From Symsagittifera roscoffensis (taxonomy: Eukaryota > Xenacoelomorpha > Acoela > Convolutidae), in contig NC_087063.1 in NCBI RefSeq assembly GCF_963678635.1, forward strand, positions 70,453,617 to 70,517,616: a stretch of 64,000 nucleotides of DNA. The letters run 5' to 3'. The notes under the pieces were generated by a model, which was given only the letters and a program-made list of their open reading frames with translations, was not told where the DNA came from and did not search any database. This document shows positions 19,380 through 32,952 of this stretch, one piece after another. Made by a program: the position numbers and the translations under genes. The stretch's first letter is position 1; every line of letters starts with the position of its first letter.

Positions 19380-22300
19380 TCCATTACCCATTGAAAACAT
19401 AAAGTCATCATCTCTTACGCTCACGCTTACTTCCGTTTTAAATTGTAGTCCTCATTGAAGTCACACCATCGAGGAAAAATGATATTGTACACTGGTATCG
19501 ACGTGGAGTGGTAGTTTTTTTACGCTATGATTTCGAATTTTTGTGTTTAAAAAATTATAATCTGCGACTATCTAAATAACTCTGGGAAATTCAAATCAAA
19601 TGTAAATCAATATATTTAATCAACTTTGCAGAGGTTTTTAAAAAGGATAAGAGAAAATTGGTTGCCGACCATTTCCATGGAGCTTTTTCAAGGAAAATCC
19701 TAGGCTACTGTGAGTCCGCTATTTGCGTCCGCTCCAAATTTTGTTTTAATTTTCACAATTTTTTTAGGTTTTAAATTTTTTTAGGATGAATTTTTGTTTA
19801 ATTTTCTTGAAAATAAGAGCATATTGTTAGTAGATATTGAAATTTTTGTTCGTTGAATTACTTGAAAAGCTATGCAGATTTGCTAAACATTTCGGAAATT
19901 GATTTATGGATTTATCGCTCTAGAAAAGAAAGTCGACTTTAAAGTCTTATCAACCGATGACTCAATTACTGAGCTTGTAATTTTGAAGCTCAATCAATCT
20001 AAATTTTTTTTATAAAACCTAACACTCAGAGTGTGTGACGGCAAAGCTGTAACGACCTAAAAATGGTAAGTCCTGAAAAGACCTGAAAATTGAATCATCG
20101 TAAGGATAACAATCGTAAGTATGACAAATACCATTCCAGAGATTGAAACCATGAGTCCTGAAAAGGTAATGATAAATTACCTATTTATCAGGTTCTATTT
20201 ATTTCAATTAATGATAAAGGTAATATCACTACAAATTTATTTGTAAATGATAAATTCCCGTTTTATCGCCCTCGATGGTACCGAAAACTGCAATCCAAAA
20301 ACTGTAAATCTGTCGAGCGGAAAAATCATAAACAAAATTTCAATCCAAACTGGTAATTAAAATGTGTCCTCCGGAATCGCTCAAAAATTCGGCATTTCGT
20401 ATTCAATCTTGTATGTTTGTTGGTTGATGAATATAGAATATAAAGCCACAGTTGGAAAATTTGTTTTTTTAAACGTAGTGACTATGAGGTTTTTCGATAT
20501 GCCACTCTGTTTTTATTGATTTATATCAGTTTTAACGGGATTAAGTAAAACCGAAAATTTTTTTTGGCTTTTACTTAGTGGTTCGATTTTTTTGGCTTTA
20601 TGGTTCATTAAAATGAGAAATTTTCTTCTCGTTCATTTGTTCAAGCGAAGGGAAAATCATTCAATTTGCTGCAATTGGAACTGAGAGGAGTTCTTCGTAG
20701 ATACTTTTATTTCTATTGCAAATTCTAGGGACGTTTTTTGTGGTCGTCTGTTGAAGAATTTTTTTAAGTATCTTAATTGATAAATCAAGACATCAAGATT
20801 TTTATTAACATTGTCCGCCCTTAAGATCCTTGCGATTTTTCCACCGGTTATAATCCTAAATAAGCGTAGAGTAAGTTCATTTTGTGGAGGACGTTTTCAA
20901 CGTGGAGTATTTTTTTTTATTTTGAAAATTTTTATCGTAGACTGTGTTTAAATTGTCCATGTTAAGTATTTTTCAATATTAAGATCAACGTTAAGTATTT
21001 ACTTATTTTTATAAATTTTATTGTAGACTGTGTTCTCATTGAATTTTAATTTGTCTATCTACAATTGTCTATTTACATGGTCTATTTTTACTACGGGTGC
21101 TTCTAACGGAAGATTAGGTTCTGATTTTTTTAATTTGAGAATCCACAATGATCACAATTTAACAACGACAATTGAAAATTTTGGTGAAATGTCTTTTAAA
21201 TTTACTGGATGCCTAGAAGGCGTCTATGCTGGGCAGACAGCTAGTTGAACTCTTGAAAACGTTTCACAGCAAATTTTACATTTTTTTCACTTCACTTAGT
21301 GTTGACTATCATTTCGCATGGGTCACTTCGAGCTCATTGTTATTTCCATTCCTGTTTTAGTGCTTTTCTAGGTTTCTAATACGCGAAAAATTTCAGTTAT
21401 TAATTTGCATTGAAAGTCAAAGTATCAGGTAATGTTGATAAATATATCACTTTTCCTTCAATTTTCTCTGCTAAACCATTGCAGTTCTGGGCCATTTTGA
21501 CTTGGGCGCCCCAGAAATTTTCCAATGATTACAATTCTTGCTGTTCTCGCTTAAATGTTTTGTATCTGTGTATTGTAACTTTAAAAAATTTTAGTATTTG
21601 TATTTTTTAGAAGACTGTTTTCTTTTTTTTTATCGAGGGTAAAGTATAACATCAAACGAAACTTTTAGTCATCCTAGTCCGTTCTCATGCCGTTAAAACT
21701 GTTTTGTTTTAGTTTTTCTGGATGCGTCTTCTTCATCAACGAATATCCTTAGATGGTTATAATTTCTCTTTAGTATCGCTTTTCTCAATTGTCCAATGAC
21801 ACTTTCCGGTGGTTTCTCTAAAACTGGAGGTTGTGAAAAATAGCAATCTACTGGGTTCAAAAGATTAGGAAGAAATCATTGATTTTCAAGATCAAAAGTT
21901 TTTTTCCCCAAAACATATTAAAATCAAATAATTTTATCAAATCAATTACAAAAATGTGGCTGCTTATTTGATTAATTGTTTGATATATCACTTTATCACG
22001 ATAGGACTCATAAATTATTTGTCACTGCGTATCTGCTTTCCTTACCTGCTGTTGATTGTCTGGTTTGATCATTTTTTGTATACTTCGTCGTACTAGTTGT
22101 ATCGAGATACTTTTTCCTCATTGTTGCACTGCTTGAACATATACCAAATTTCAATTTGTGGGTCTGTTTGAATCGTTTTTTCTTAATGTCGAGGACTGCA
22201 TTGACTAATAATTTTTCACTGCAGTTCATTATTTTTTTGAGAGAAGCCGTTGGAAATATCAACTGCTTTGATTATGAAACAAATAGTCTGCTCAATAGAT

Positions 22301-23239
22301 CAATTTTCATAAATTTTGCTCAATTTTGCTCTATTATCATAAAAGTTTCCATGAAATTTTTGTTGGTGTCAAAAAGCAAATTTAATTTCATAGGGCACCT
22401 TTTAAGTATTTCTCAGTCTTTTTATCACGTGCTCTTTTAGCAGTGAAATTTTGCTTCCAGAATTTGCAATAGGAAATACTGATTCCGATTTTGAATTCTG
22501 CCATGTGGCCGTCTACGCTGCTCGCAACTTTACCCCGGTGGGCCAAAAAACTTTAAAAATCTTTCTAGAAATATCTTCTTCCACATTTTGCATATTATTT
22601 ATTCTTTGCTGGGCATACCTCCAAATGGCTTATGCAATTAGGTTTCCAAATTTCAAGCAAAATTTGACTTATATCGTTATTTTTAGTGGTATTTTGTCCT
22701 TCCGATCTGATCTATGGATTTTGTTCGGTCTGCTTTGCTCTCGACTGCGACTGGGTTGTGATATTCTTGTTCGGTTTTGGTTGATAAGAGCACTGGTTTT
22801 TGTATGATGCCTCTCTTTTAATGTTTTTTTTTGTTTTATTCTGCTCTTTTCAATTAGCCTGTCGTATCGAATGCTCAAGCGAATCTTGCGTCGGTCGTAT
22901 TCCTTCGGATTTTTCTTTGGAGAATCTTCGCTGAGCGTGTGAGCTTCAAACATAAGTCTCACTCACTCTTAGCACAGTCACCGAAATGAGTCTTCTATGC
23001 TTACTCTGTCAGCTCCTTATTTAAACGCGCCAGGCTTTCGTTCTTTTTTTTGTATGCGAGACAAAAGATATATCTTCCAAACAAATTTATTCTATCTACC
23101 ATGGTTATGTTTCGCTCTCCACATTACTCACTTTTTTGCTCACCGGTAGATCGATGTCTGGCTGACTTAGTCTAAACTATCTCTAGGCTTCCTTGTCCAA
23201 ATTTGATAATATCTCATTGTTTTCCTTTCCGTCTCCCGC
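19380..23239. other. Long AT-rich intergenic stretch, no gene seen
   Basis: Open frames here (for instance 21030-21248, 22451-22807) are short, overlap on both strands and show no motif or splice logic. Small patches at 20040-20170 repeat GTCCTGAAAAG three times. Confidence 0.35.
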
Positions 23240-23440
23240 ACTGACGAAAATGGATTAGGATCGATTCAAGTACGAAAAAAAGTCCGTTTTAATTAAGATC
23301 GATTTTAGAATGAAAAAAGTATGCAGGTTAAATGGAAAAGGTTATGATTGATTTGGATCATTTTCAAATCGATTTAAATTGATCTTCAATCCCAGCTAAA
23401 AAATTGATCCAAATCCATTTTAAATTCATTTAAGTTTACT
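23240..23440. repeat. Sequence dense in ATCGATTT / AATTGATC words
   Basis: GGATCGATTC, AAGATCGATTTT, CAAATCGATTTAAATTGATC and related words follow each other closely. The same vocabulary returns at 24250-24440 and 24660-24810, so these may be subterminal parts of one element enclosing the tandem array at 23600. Confidence 0.4.
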
Positions 23441-23599
23441 TGTTTCAGTCTTTTATTGTTTTTGTTTTTAGTAAGATTTAAAAAATAATTCTATTTAAAT
23501 CAATCTTTTATTCGAAATTCACCAGTTTCGAGTTTGTGTTACTTTTATTCAGTGACCATCATTTTTCATTTACATCCATAGCGTATGGTAGCATAATAA

Positions 23600-24180
23600 A
23601 AAGACTAAATAATTTTCAAAATATCGACAACATTTTATGAATCTTTTGAGCTCAAAGTTTGATCTATATTCATTTTTTTTCATTTAGTTTTTTGCCAAAT
23701 ATTTGAATTATAATGATAATTTTTGATAATTTCATTGAAATTTTGAGCTCAAAATTTGATATATTTTGAGTGTTTTTTTTATTTGTAACATAGTTTTTTG
23801 CCTAGTATTTGATTTACACTGATAATTTTCGATCACTTTCTTGATTTTTTGAGACCTTTATCTTGATTTTCTAAGTTGCTTTTTGCCTAAAATCTGACTT
23901 ACAAAGATGAATTTTTATAACTTTGTTTCATATTTTTGAGCTCAGAGTTTGCTTTATAGTGTACAGTTTCTTGTTTTGTTACATAAATTTTTGCCCACTA
24001 TCTGATTTACAATGATAATTTTTGATGATTTCACTGCAAATATTAGAGCTCAAAATGTGATATATTGTGACCCTTTTTTTGATTTGATAATTTAAATTTT
24101 TACCCATAATCTGATTTACAATGATGACTTTCTATTGGTTAGTTGCATTTTTTCGAGAATCAATTTGATTTTTCTGGACT
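23600..24180. repeat. Degenerate ~100-bp tandem array, five to six units
   Basis: The anchor GAG(CTC)A followed by a run such as AAATTTGATATATT recurs at 23648, 23745, 23851, 23939 and 24046 (spacings 97, 106, 88 and 107 bp), each followed by a TTTTTGCC word and then GATTTACAATGATAATTTTT. Units are diverged, with indels. Confidence 0.65.
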
Positions 24181-26652
24181 TTTTTTGAATTCTAAAGCAT
24201 CCAGAACGAGTGATTTTATTTCAAAATTTTTTTTAATTTCACGTTTATTTTTAGCCGTGTTATCAAAAAAGTGGATTAAAATCGATTTGAAATGAACACT
24301 TAATCCGATCTGCTCACCTGTCTTTTAAAATGGATTTAAGAATTTTAGTAAGTTCGTTTGGTTTTAATTGACATTCGAGTGGTTTTTAGTGAGCCGGAAA
24401 AACCATTCAATTCGCATTAAATTGATCTTTTAGACACTTATATCGATCTTTTGTCCAACCCTACCCCCCCCCCCCGCGTTTCAAAATTTTATTTTTCTTA
24501 GTTGCTTTACGTGTGATTATGACTAAACGCGTGATTTTCCGATGTGAAGTAAGAAGAAAAAATCGTTTCACAATAGTTAGTTTGTTCACCCCGTAAAATT
24601 TAATTACATTGAATCAACGCTTAAATAGTTTTTCAAAAACTTACACTCAAATGTGGGGAGGGAAGAGCTTTAAATTGATCCAAAACTTTAAAGAAAGATC
24701 AATTTAACTCGATTTCAATTCCGTTTCAGTTCCTAAAATGCACCTTGTTAACCCATTTGAATCGATTTAAAATCGAATTAAATCAATTTAAATCAATCCG
24801 ACGCCAGGGCGGGTTCCATGAAGGGGGTGTTTTGGATTTGCTGTTCCCTCTCAGGTTTCGCTTGCTTTCTCTGGTTTCTGTTTTCTTGGTCTTGACGCTG
24901 CGCGTTTGTTTTGCCCGTAATTTTCTATTCTAAGGCTAATTCCGGTAAGCCTGTATATACTGATTTGTTTCGCAATAAAAGGTTACTAACTTTTTTTCGG
25001 AAAAACTGCTATTTTGTGAGTCCCACGATTTATTTAGTCTCTTCTATATTAGCGGCTCATGTGAAGTTTTGGGTCAAAAGGTTTGGAAATACGTTGTGGA
25101 TGCTTTTGTTCAGCTGACAACGCCATGTCGCACAAAGCAATCCGCTGCTACGGGTAGGTAAGAAAACCTTGTGAAAGCTTGGTTCGTTTGCGATGAGTAA
25201 AAGTGGGAATAGCTGAGTAATTTAGATTAAATACAGGTATATGAACAACTGTATTCGATTAGATAATTCTAACGACAATAATTTCTAATCCAAGCACGCA
25301 GGGCAAACTTTTTTAGCAGGTGCTATCATAGTCTAACTTATAGCTATGTCTGTCAAGACCGATCAACGAAATTGGTATACATAATCTTAGTATACACAAT
25401 CTTAGTATATGTTTCAGTTTTGATAAATAATCCAATCGGATGATACTTCGCTACTGATTAAAAAACTATGAGTCTACAGCGTTCAATTTGATCTTCGCTA
25501 CTCGCGCCATGTCCTCATTTTCAGTCAATTCAATTTTCGCTTGTCTTCTTTTTTGTTGTGTAGCATCATCGTTTTCTCTGTTCTCGTCTTCCTCAGTCTT
25601 GTTTTATGTTTTCTCAGGGCGCGGATTTTCAAAAAAAATTTCGAAAATTTTGTCGAATTTTTTTAAGCTTCACTAAATTAATTTTCCAAACCCTCCCAAA
25701 GCACTGAAAAGACCCTGCTTTGGCCAAATTTTTTGCGCTGCAGGCAAAATTGTGAAAAAAAAAACAATTTTAAGCACTTTTTTGGAAATTTTTGGCCGAA
25801 AAATTGCTTTTTTTCGGCGCGCGCATCTCCTAAAAGTTAGTAAATATGGGCACCAAAGCCACCTTTAGAAAGATTTTAGGTTCCCTCAGCCAAAAATTGA
25901 TATCTCAAAAAAGTAGAGAGGGGGGCGTTAATGGCGAAGGGAGTAAAGAAATAGAGCAGAAGAGGCAGGGAAGAGAGGAGAAGATGTATGCTGGGGCTGG
26001 GGTGTGGGGGAGGGGTTGATATTGGCTAACCCAATTTAATCACTTGCACGACAAAGTTTAGGCGATCGAAATCATTGTTTTTACAGAGCAGTTTACCAAC
26101 TCTCAAAAACAATTTAAGCTCATAATAATTTTTCTCTCAGCATCTTTCTCTTCTGTCATCTTGGTTTCAAAGCATCTTCGACATGCTTGGTGAAATAATA
26201 ACACACATCTCTGAGTACGTGACACTTTTTGGGTTTAAACTAATTGTCAAATTAGCCGATCCAACATATATTTCGACTTTTTGTTTACCCGAGAGTCTGT
26301 TTTCTAGTTTTAGAATTTCAAGAAATGGAGCTCTTAAATTCTACTTGATCTTATTTAAAACAATTTATACTTCAACCTCTACACAAAGCAATACGCAATA
26401 AAATAATATTCTTTTGAATTACGCATACTAATTGTTATAAAATTTTAATTTCCTTGCAAAAGAATTGAAACTCGTTTCAAACTATAAAATTCATTAGTGG
26501 CATAAGCAGCAGCGCATTTAGAGAAATCCGGTTAATTAGTAAGGAATCTTATTTTAGGCGTCAACTTTTTGTCAGGCAGACTAGAAAAAAATATATTTCC
26601 CCTGGTCGCCCAACTATCGCAAAGTATCTCGCCACTGATTATAATGGTCAGT
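24181..26652. other. Intergenic, repeat-derived
   Basis: Contains the second and third patches of ATCGATTT-rich words (24250-24440, 24660-24810), a C12 tract at 24463-24475 and a purine-rich stretch at 25915-26015. At 25124 a short frame MSHKAIRCYG followed by GTAGGT could be a first coding exon, but nothing supports it further. Confidence 0.35.
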
Positions 26653-29600
26653 TTAAATTTGTGAAAGATTAGATGCGCTCAATGATCCTTGATACTTATT
26701 TCGACTGTTGTTACTCGCCGATTGCGATCTCCCTCCCCTCTCGTAAGTTTGTTCAGGCGGCCGACTGTACCTCACATTTATGTCACTCAAACTCGGCAGT
26801 TCCACTTCACGCTGTTGAATCAACTCAACGATGGAATTTTCCAACTGACCTATCAAGGTTTCAGTATCCAAGCTGGCGTAGTTTTTAGTTCGAGAAAGTT
26901 GCGGTCCGTCTATAATAGAAAGCAATCGAATTAGAACTCCTCTGAAAGTTTCAGCACCGCCTTTAGATTCTTTTAGTTGTGTGATTTCGCTTTCCTGAAG
27001 TTTGACTTTACTTTCAAGACTGTCAATAAGTTGTTGGTAGTTTATGTTGAGCGACAACTCGTCCTCGGCACCAGAAGAGTCACCGCTTTCGCCTTTCGGC
27101 CAAGTTTTTGTCTTGATTTTCGCCGACTTCTTTCCCGAAAGTATACTCGTTGAGGTCAAGTTCGGGTTAAAGGTGACCTTCTTTGAAGCCATGCTACGGT
27201 TTCGTTTTTTGATTATTTCGAATGCATTTTCCATTTGGTCAGCCAAACCCAAATCTTCAGCCGGCAACTTGATGTCCAAATCTTCAACAAGCTGATCGAA
27301 AGCGTATCTAATTGAGGTCATATCTTCAACTTCATTTTCTTCGAGTTTCGAAATCAGAATCTCGTTTTCCATTTCAAGCTGTTGGACTTTTATTTCCAGC
27401 TTTTTCATGTCGCCCATTTGCATCTGCAGGCGTTTCATCATCTCAGTTTGACCCATCAATTTGGCATTGGCAGCAACAAGATTTCGCTCCAAACTCTGCG
27501 TCTTACCCGGTTCTTGGGATATACCCGTCAAGCTTGAAAGTTCCTTCTGAAGTTGCGTGACCTTTGACCTTTCTTGGTTCAACTGATCCTCGAGGTTTGT
27601 TGTGTTTTGGTTGCTACCTTCAGCATTCTGATCTTTAAGACTTTGAAGCTCGTCCTCTAAACTTTCAATTTGCGAGCGCAGTTTTTCTTCAGCATTATCG
27701 CTGCGGCTATCTCTTGAGCCGGGACTGTCTTTACTCTGCTGTCTGAGCGCTTTAATTTCAGCTCGCAGCTGCTTTTTCGTCTCGATCAGTTTCGTGTTTT
27801 GGTCAATAAGACTCAAAACCTGTTCTTGCAACTCGGCCTCTTTGTTTACTTTAGCTGAGCTCGATTTTTGAACTTCACCTTCTAGAACTTTGATTCGGTT
27901 CATTAACGAAATCTTTTCAGCGCTTGCTGTTTCTGAAATACTTTGTTTCAGACTTTCATTCACAGATTTTCGTTTTTCAGCCTCAAGCGAGTATTTCAAA
28001 TCTTCGTTTTCTTCTTCGAGTTTGATCAAAGCTTGTTTTAAGTCCGAACTATTTTTTTCAATAATTTGGGCAGATTGCTTTTCTTGATCCTTAAGCAGTC
28101 GTCGTAAATCTTCTTTTTCAGTTTCGACTTTGGTCAGATTTTGCTGAAATTGTCCTTCTTTTTCAGATAAATTTTCCTGCAAACCTGAGAGTTCTTGTTT
28201 AAGCATATCAATTTCGGAATACAACTGAGCGTTGTTGTCGAGATTTGCGTATTTTGCTGAAGGCGAATTAATGGGTTCGGGCGCTCGGACACTTCCTAAG
28301 ACTTCATTATTTTCAGTTGAATTCTTCATTTTCAGCTCATTAAGTTGGTTTTTCAATTCGAGGTTTTGATTCTCGAGGTCCTGGTTATCATTCTCGAAGT
28401 CTTTGGCGACTCTTCTTAAGCTCACCAACTTTTCGTTCACTTTGGTTAAAGCGATTTCCGACATCCTACCCGAGTTGGCGCTCGGATCGGGTTCGAATCC
28501 AGCAGAGCGAAGCAACGCGTATAAATTCGAATGAATTTCGTTTTGTTCATTCCTCAGTTCCTGGACATACATTTCACTTCCGGAAATTTTTCGCTCTCTT
28601 TCGTTGCTTTCTTCCTGATGTTGACTGTTGCGATTTTCAACTTCAGAACGGATCATTTTGACCATTTGAAGCGATGGTTTTGGATATTCAGGAGCTTTAT
28701 TCAGAACTTTCAGAATTTCGTACAAGTTCACTTTGATTTCGTCGACCTCTTGTAGCTGATTTTCGTGCATGTTTTCCATCGATGCTTTCAGTTGTTCCGT
28801 GGATAGTTTTGAAAATTCGTTGAAAATTCCGGATGAGTTTGGGTGTTCGCTGCCCATAGGCGACATATAAGAGCTCGCTATGCTCATTTGGGAGCCTTTC
28901 AAGTTCTGACTACTTTTTGATTTCTTCACCAATTTCGAAGACCCCTTCAGGAAACTTGTCAAACTCCTACCCCGTATTGAAGACCGAGCTTGAATTGGTT
29001 GTTGAGTCGGTTGATTTTTGATTCTTTCAGTCAAAGCTTCCATCTGGCTCGCAAGCTCTTCCAAAGTACTAGAATTGCTAAAAAGCATGTTATATTTGCT
29101 TAAAAGCCTTCTTAGAATGTTCTGACAGGCTATCGCATCATCGTAGAACATTTCGCTGTCGTCTAATCGCTGCAGCAACATTCGGTTTTCATTTCGCTCA
29201 TGCCACGAAACGTCTTTTTCACGCTCTAACTCCGAAACTAAATCTTCGTACAAAGTGAGGACAAGACTTTCTAAATCTTGGCCGTCGTCCAACCCAATAT
29301 TTCGCATTTGGAGAAGTGTACAAACCTTTTCCCTCGTGTGTTGCAACTCGACTTCGAAGTCTGCATTGTTTGTCGTATTTTTGCTATCATTTTCGTCACT
29401 TTGAGGCGTTTTCTGAGGTTCATTCTTTCGAAGATCGCTTATTTCGAATTGCAGAACTTTAATATTTTGATTTAGTTCCTCCATTTGGAAATGATGCTCA
29501 GATTCTTGATTTTCTTTTTGAACCAATTCTTTTTTGAGCTGATTATTTTCCTCCGACAATTTTCGTGCTTGAATTTCAAGATTTTCGATTTTTTCTGAGC

Positions 29601-32600
29601 TTTTGTATTCCACATTTTCTTCTTTTTCGCTCTCTCGCGCATGTTTAGACTCAGTCAAAATGACTTGATTTTCTTTGTGAGCTAATTCGTTTTTGAGCTG
29701 AATGTTTTCCTCCGACAATTTTTTTGCTTTAATTTCAAGATTTTCGATCTTTTTTGAGATTCTGTAGTCCACATTTTCTTCTTTTTCGCTCTCTCGAGCA
29801 TGCTTAAGCTCTGTCGAAATGGCTTCAAAAATCGTTGTGAGCTCATTCAAGAATGAGTTTTGATCAATCTGAGATTCAAGTCCCGTTTCTTTGGCATAAT
29901 AATGAACAATTTCTTTGCATTTCAGAAATTCTTCCATTTGCGATGTGTCAGAACTCTGTCGGGCCTGCAATCCTCGGAGCTTTTCGGCTAATTTTTCATT
30001 CTCTCCGTTGAGTTCTTTCAAAAGCAAATCTTTTTTCTCAATTCTGAGTTTCAAGAATGTTGCAAACGCTTTGAAATATTCGTTGATGTCATTTTGATAC
30101 TGTTTCTTGGGGCTTCCTCCAAAATTTTTGTACAAGTTATCCAAGTTTGTAACAACGCTATTTCTGAAATTGTCGAAACCGTCTTCTAGTTTTTTATTCA
30201 GCTCAAAATTTTTCTTCTCAAGATTTTTAACTTGTTCTTCTAGGCCTTTGACGAAATCAACAGAGCTATGTTCAATTGTATTCGACGGCGAATCGTCTGT
30301 TTGGAACTTGAATTCCACTTCACTCTTGACTGTTTCAACTTTTTCTACAGTTATTGTTGACTCTTCAGAAACAATTCCTGAATCTGACAGATTTTTGAAA
30401 GCGCCGGCTCTGATTTGGTTTTGCATTCCGTTCAAAGTGAATTCTAAATCTTCTTTTTCAGATTCGAGAACTTCGATTTTGTTTCTGAGATACGCAATTT
30501 CTTGAGACCGATTGCCATCATTTTGACCTGAATTTTGACGTTTCTGCATGTTTGATCTAGAATCTTCTAGACTGTCTTCCAAGTTTCGAATCTGGCTTTT
30601 GAGCTCACGGACCAAATGCTTCTGGCTCTCAAATTCTGCTTGTTTCTTTTTCAAATCTTTGTTTTCGGAAGTTATTTGGGACAACTTTTCGTAATTGCTT
30701 TCATTTTTAGCCAGTGATTCTTTTTGCTTTTTAAGTTCAGCTTTCGTGTCAAGTAACTCTTTATTTAACTGATTTTTATCATTAATCAGTTTCTTGATTT
30801 CTGACTGATTTTCATTTGTTTCATTTGCCAGTTGACCAATTTGATCGTTTTTAACCTGAATTTCTCGATTAAGTTTTGATATTTCGATTTTCAGACTTTC
30901 TCCGTCATAATGATTTCGGTCTTTTCCGTCTTCTGATTTGGGTACTTTCAAGCTTTCGATTTCATACTTCATTGCAGAGTTCAAGCTTTCCAAGTTTTTC
31001 AGCTGAAACTTCAGAGAATCAATTTGCTCCGTCAATTTTTTTGTCTCGATTTCATGTTCTATATCTGAAGAAGGTTTCTGCGCTTTTGAATTTGCCAACC
31101 TCAAATCATCTTCTAATTGATTGATTTTAAGCTGAAGTTTTCCAACTTCTGGGTTTTTCAGAAGTGTTCCAACTTCTGCATCTGACGAAGGTTTTTGCGC
31201 TTTTGATTTTGCCAAATTCAACTCCTCTTCTAATTGTTTGATTTTAAGCTGAAGTTTTCCAGCTTCTGGGCTTTTTCCTCCAATGTCTGAAGCTTCTCTC
31301 AAACGCTTTGTCAAATCGTGAATCTCGAATCCAGCATCTCTGAGATCTTTAGTCAAGCTTTCAATTTTCTTGTTCTTCTCTTGCTGTGAATTTTTCAACA
31401 CCTTGATTTCCAAATCTTTTTCACCAACTTTTTTCTTCAGTTCCTTCAATTCTTTTTCGTTATTCCCATTTCCCTTTCCAAATGAATAATTATCACTGCT
31501 TTCGAGTTGCGCAATTTTCTCCTTGAGACGAGCGAGTTCTCCGAGAAGCTTCACAGTTTCGCTTTCTTTCATTGCCAGTTGTGATTTGGTCGCTTCCAGC
31601 TGTGTGACAATATCTTTCATTTTTCCCAACAAGCGCTCTTTAATACCTGCAGCTTGCTTGGAATCCGGAACATCGGGTAGACTTAAAGGGCTGTTTAATT
31701 CGGGCGCTGAAGAAACCTGAGCCGAGTTCTCAAAGACCAGTTCGTCGTCGACTATCGCTTTTTGTCGGTTAGTCTCAACTGCTTTCTTCGGCTCGGAAAC
31801 CTGGGCCTGCTTTTTCTTAGACGAAGTATCTTTAGCCGAAGTTTTGTTTGCTTTCAGTTCTTCCAACTCAGCTTTGACCATTTTGTACTTGGTGCTGAGG
31901 ACTTGCAGTTGTACGTTGCTTTGGCTCAGCTTCGTCTGTTGCTCGGTGACTACTTTGTTCAGGTATCTGTTCTCTGTTGACTTGTTCACGCCTTCGTCGT
32001 AATCATCATTTGAGGAGTCGCGACTCAAAGGGAGCTGTTCCTAAAATAACAAAAGATGCCAAATGTTAAGAAAAGTTGCCTCGATAATTTGAAAAAAAAA
32101 TTTAGTAAAACCTAGTAGAACAAAACTGATAAAAAGACAAAAACACGAAAAGAAAAATAAGTATCCAAAATAGATTAAGAGATACATTATATTATTACAA
32201 ACGGCCAAAAAGTATGAAATTTCCTCGTCAATCATAACCAACGCAAGTTTTCAATAAGTCAATTCTTTGACTGCAGACGCTGATCTAGGATTTTTTGAGT
32301 AGGAAGGATTAAATTGGATTTTCCAAGTAACTGCTCTGAGCTCAATAAAAAATGGTAGGAAAAAACTTAGTTCCACTCTCTAATTCAAAAAACTTTTGGA
32401 GCAAAAGGAGGAGCCCAACAATATTTGGGCTCGAATATTCAAAACATTTTGGAGCATAAGGAGGAGCCCAACAATATTTGGGCTCCAATATTCAATAGTT
32501 CATGCAAGCTATAAATGTTGTGCCATTGAGTGACTAATTGAGTTGTCAGGGGGTCGAATTTTTTAAAGCAATGTCCACTCACTCGCACATGAACGCTGAT

Positions 32601-32952
32601 CCCACTACTGTTTAAGGTGGCAAAATATGCTTATTTCAGAAACAGGGGCGGATTTGGGGGGGGGGGGGGGCGGACGCCTTTCCTTTCAGGGATTCGACCC
32701 CCTGCCGACCCAAAGGGTCCCCCCTTTGGTACTTTTTAAAAAATTTATTTTTGGTCGACCGACCCTAAAATTTTTCTAAAGGCGCCCCTGTTCAGAAACC
32801 ATCATTTTACTTACCATTCTGCTTTTCAGCCGGATAATTTCCAGGCGCAATAATGACGCTGTATCCGCATAGCACTTGATGATGAAAACGGCCAATGTCA
32901 ACACGTAAGAAAGAAGCAAGATTAAATCCTGCTCCCAGCAGGAAAAAATCAT
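26653..32952 (-). CDS. Giant membrane-anchored coiled-coil protein, two coding exons
   Basis: Exon 1 (32815-32952, 46 codons, minus strand) starts with ATG and encodes MIFSCWEQDL followed by a hydrophobic helix ILLLSYVLTLAVFIIKCYA and a basic end; its donor is GTAAGT. Exon 2 (26653-32040) starts after ATTTTAG in phase 0 with EQLPLSRDSS and runs open to the stop, giving about 1841 residues in total. Nearly all of it is heptad-rich Glu/Lys/Gln/Leu coiled coil. Two internal duplications are visible: GKLQLKI-QLE...SKAQKPSSD (DNA 31060-31280) and HARESEKEENV...LSEENxQLKxEL (29500-29830). The C-terminus is Ser/Arg-rich. It resembles golgin- or kinectin-like tethers in layout, but no specific family is recognised. 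Confidence 0.8.
32394..32500. repeat. 53-bp tandem duplication with internal palindrome
   Basis: TTTTGGAGCA(A/T)AAGGAGGAGC begins at 32394 and at 32447. Both copies carry AGCCCAACAATATTTGGGCT, whose 7-bp arms can pair. The copies differ at only a few bases, so the duplication is recent. Confidence 0.75.
32643..32790. mobile_element. hAT-type MITE with 8-bp target duplication
   Basis: The terminal inverted repeat is CAGGGGCG at 32643-32650 and CGCCCCTG at 32783-32790. Immediately outside lie identical 8-bp direct repeats TTCAGAAA (32635-32642 and 32791-32798), the target-site length and terminal CAGGGG start expected of hAT elements. It holds a G15 tract. Diverged relatives of its right half (GACCGACCCTAA then AGGCGCC words) appear near 35260-35340 and 36740-36815. 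It sits 16 nt inside intron 1 of the coiled-coil gene. Confidence 0.85.

Larger units (their letters stand above)
32041..32814 (-). other. Intron 1 of the coiled-coil gene
   Basis: 774 bp between donor GTAAGT (32809-32814) and acceptor TTTTAG (32041). It contains two copies of a 53-bp unit from 32394 and 32447, each with the palindrome AGCCCAACAATATTTGGGCT, and the hAT-type MITE at 32643-32790. Confidence 0.65.

Noticed and set aside
22690-22715. CTTCCGATCT resembling a sequencing adapter end
   Set aside because: Only ten bases match and the surrounding sequence is ordinary, so chance is sufficient.
26673-31980. Many plus-strand frames across 26.6-32 kb
   Set aside because: They are antisense shadows of the 5.4-kb coiled-coil exon, Phe/Ser-rich as expected from reversed Glu/Lys codons.
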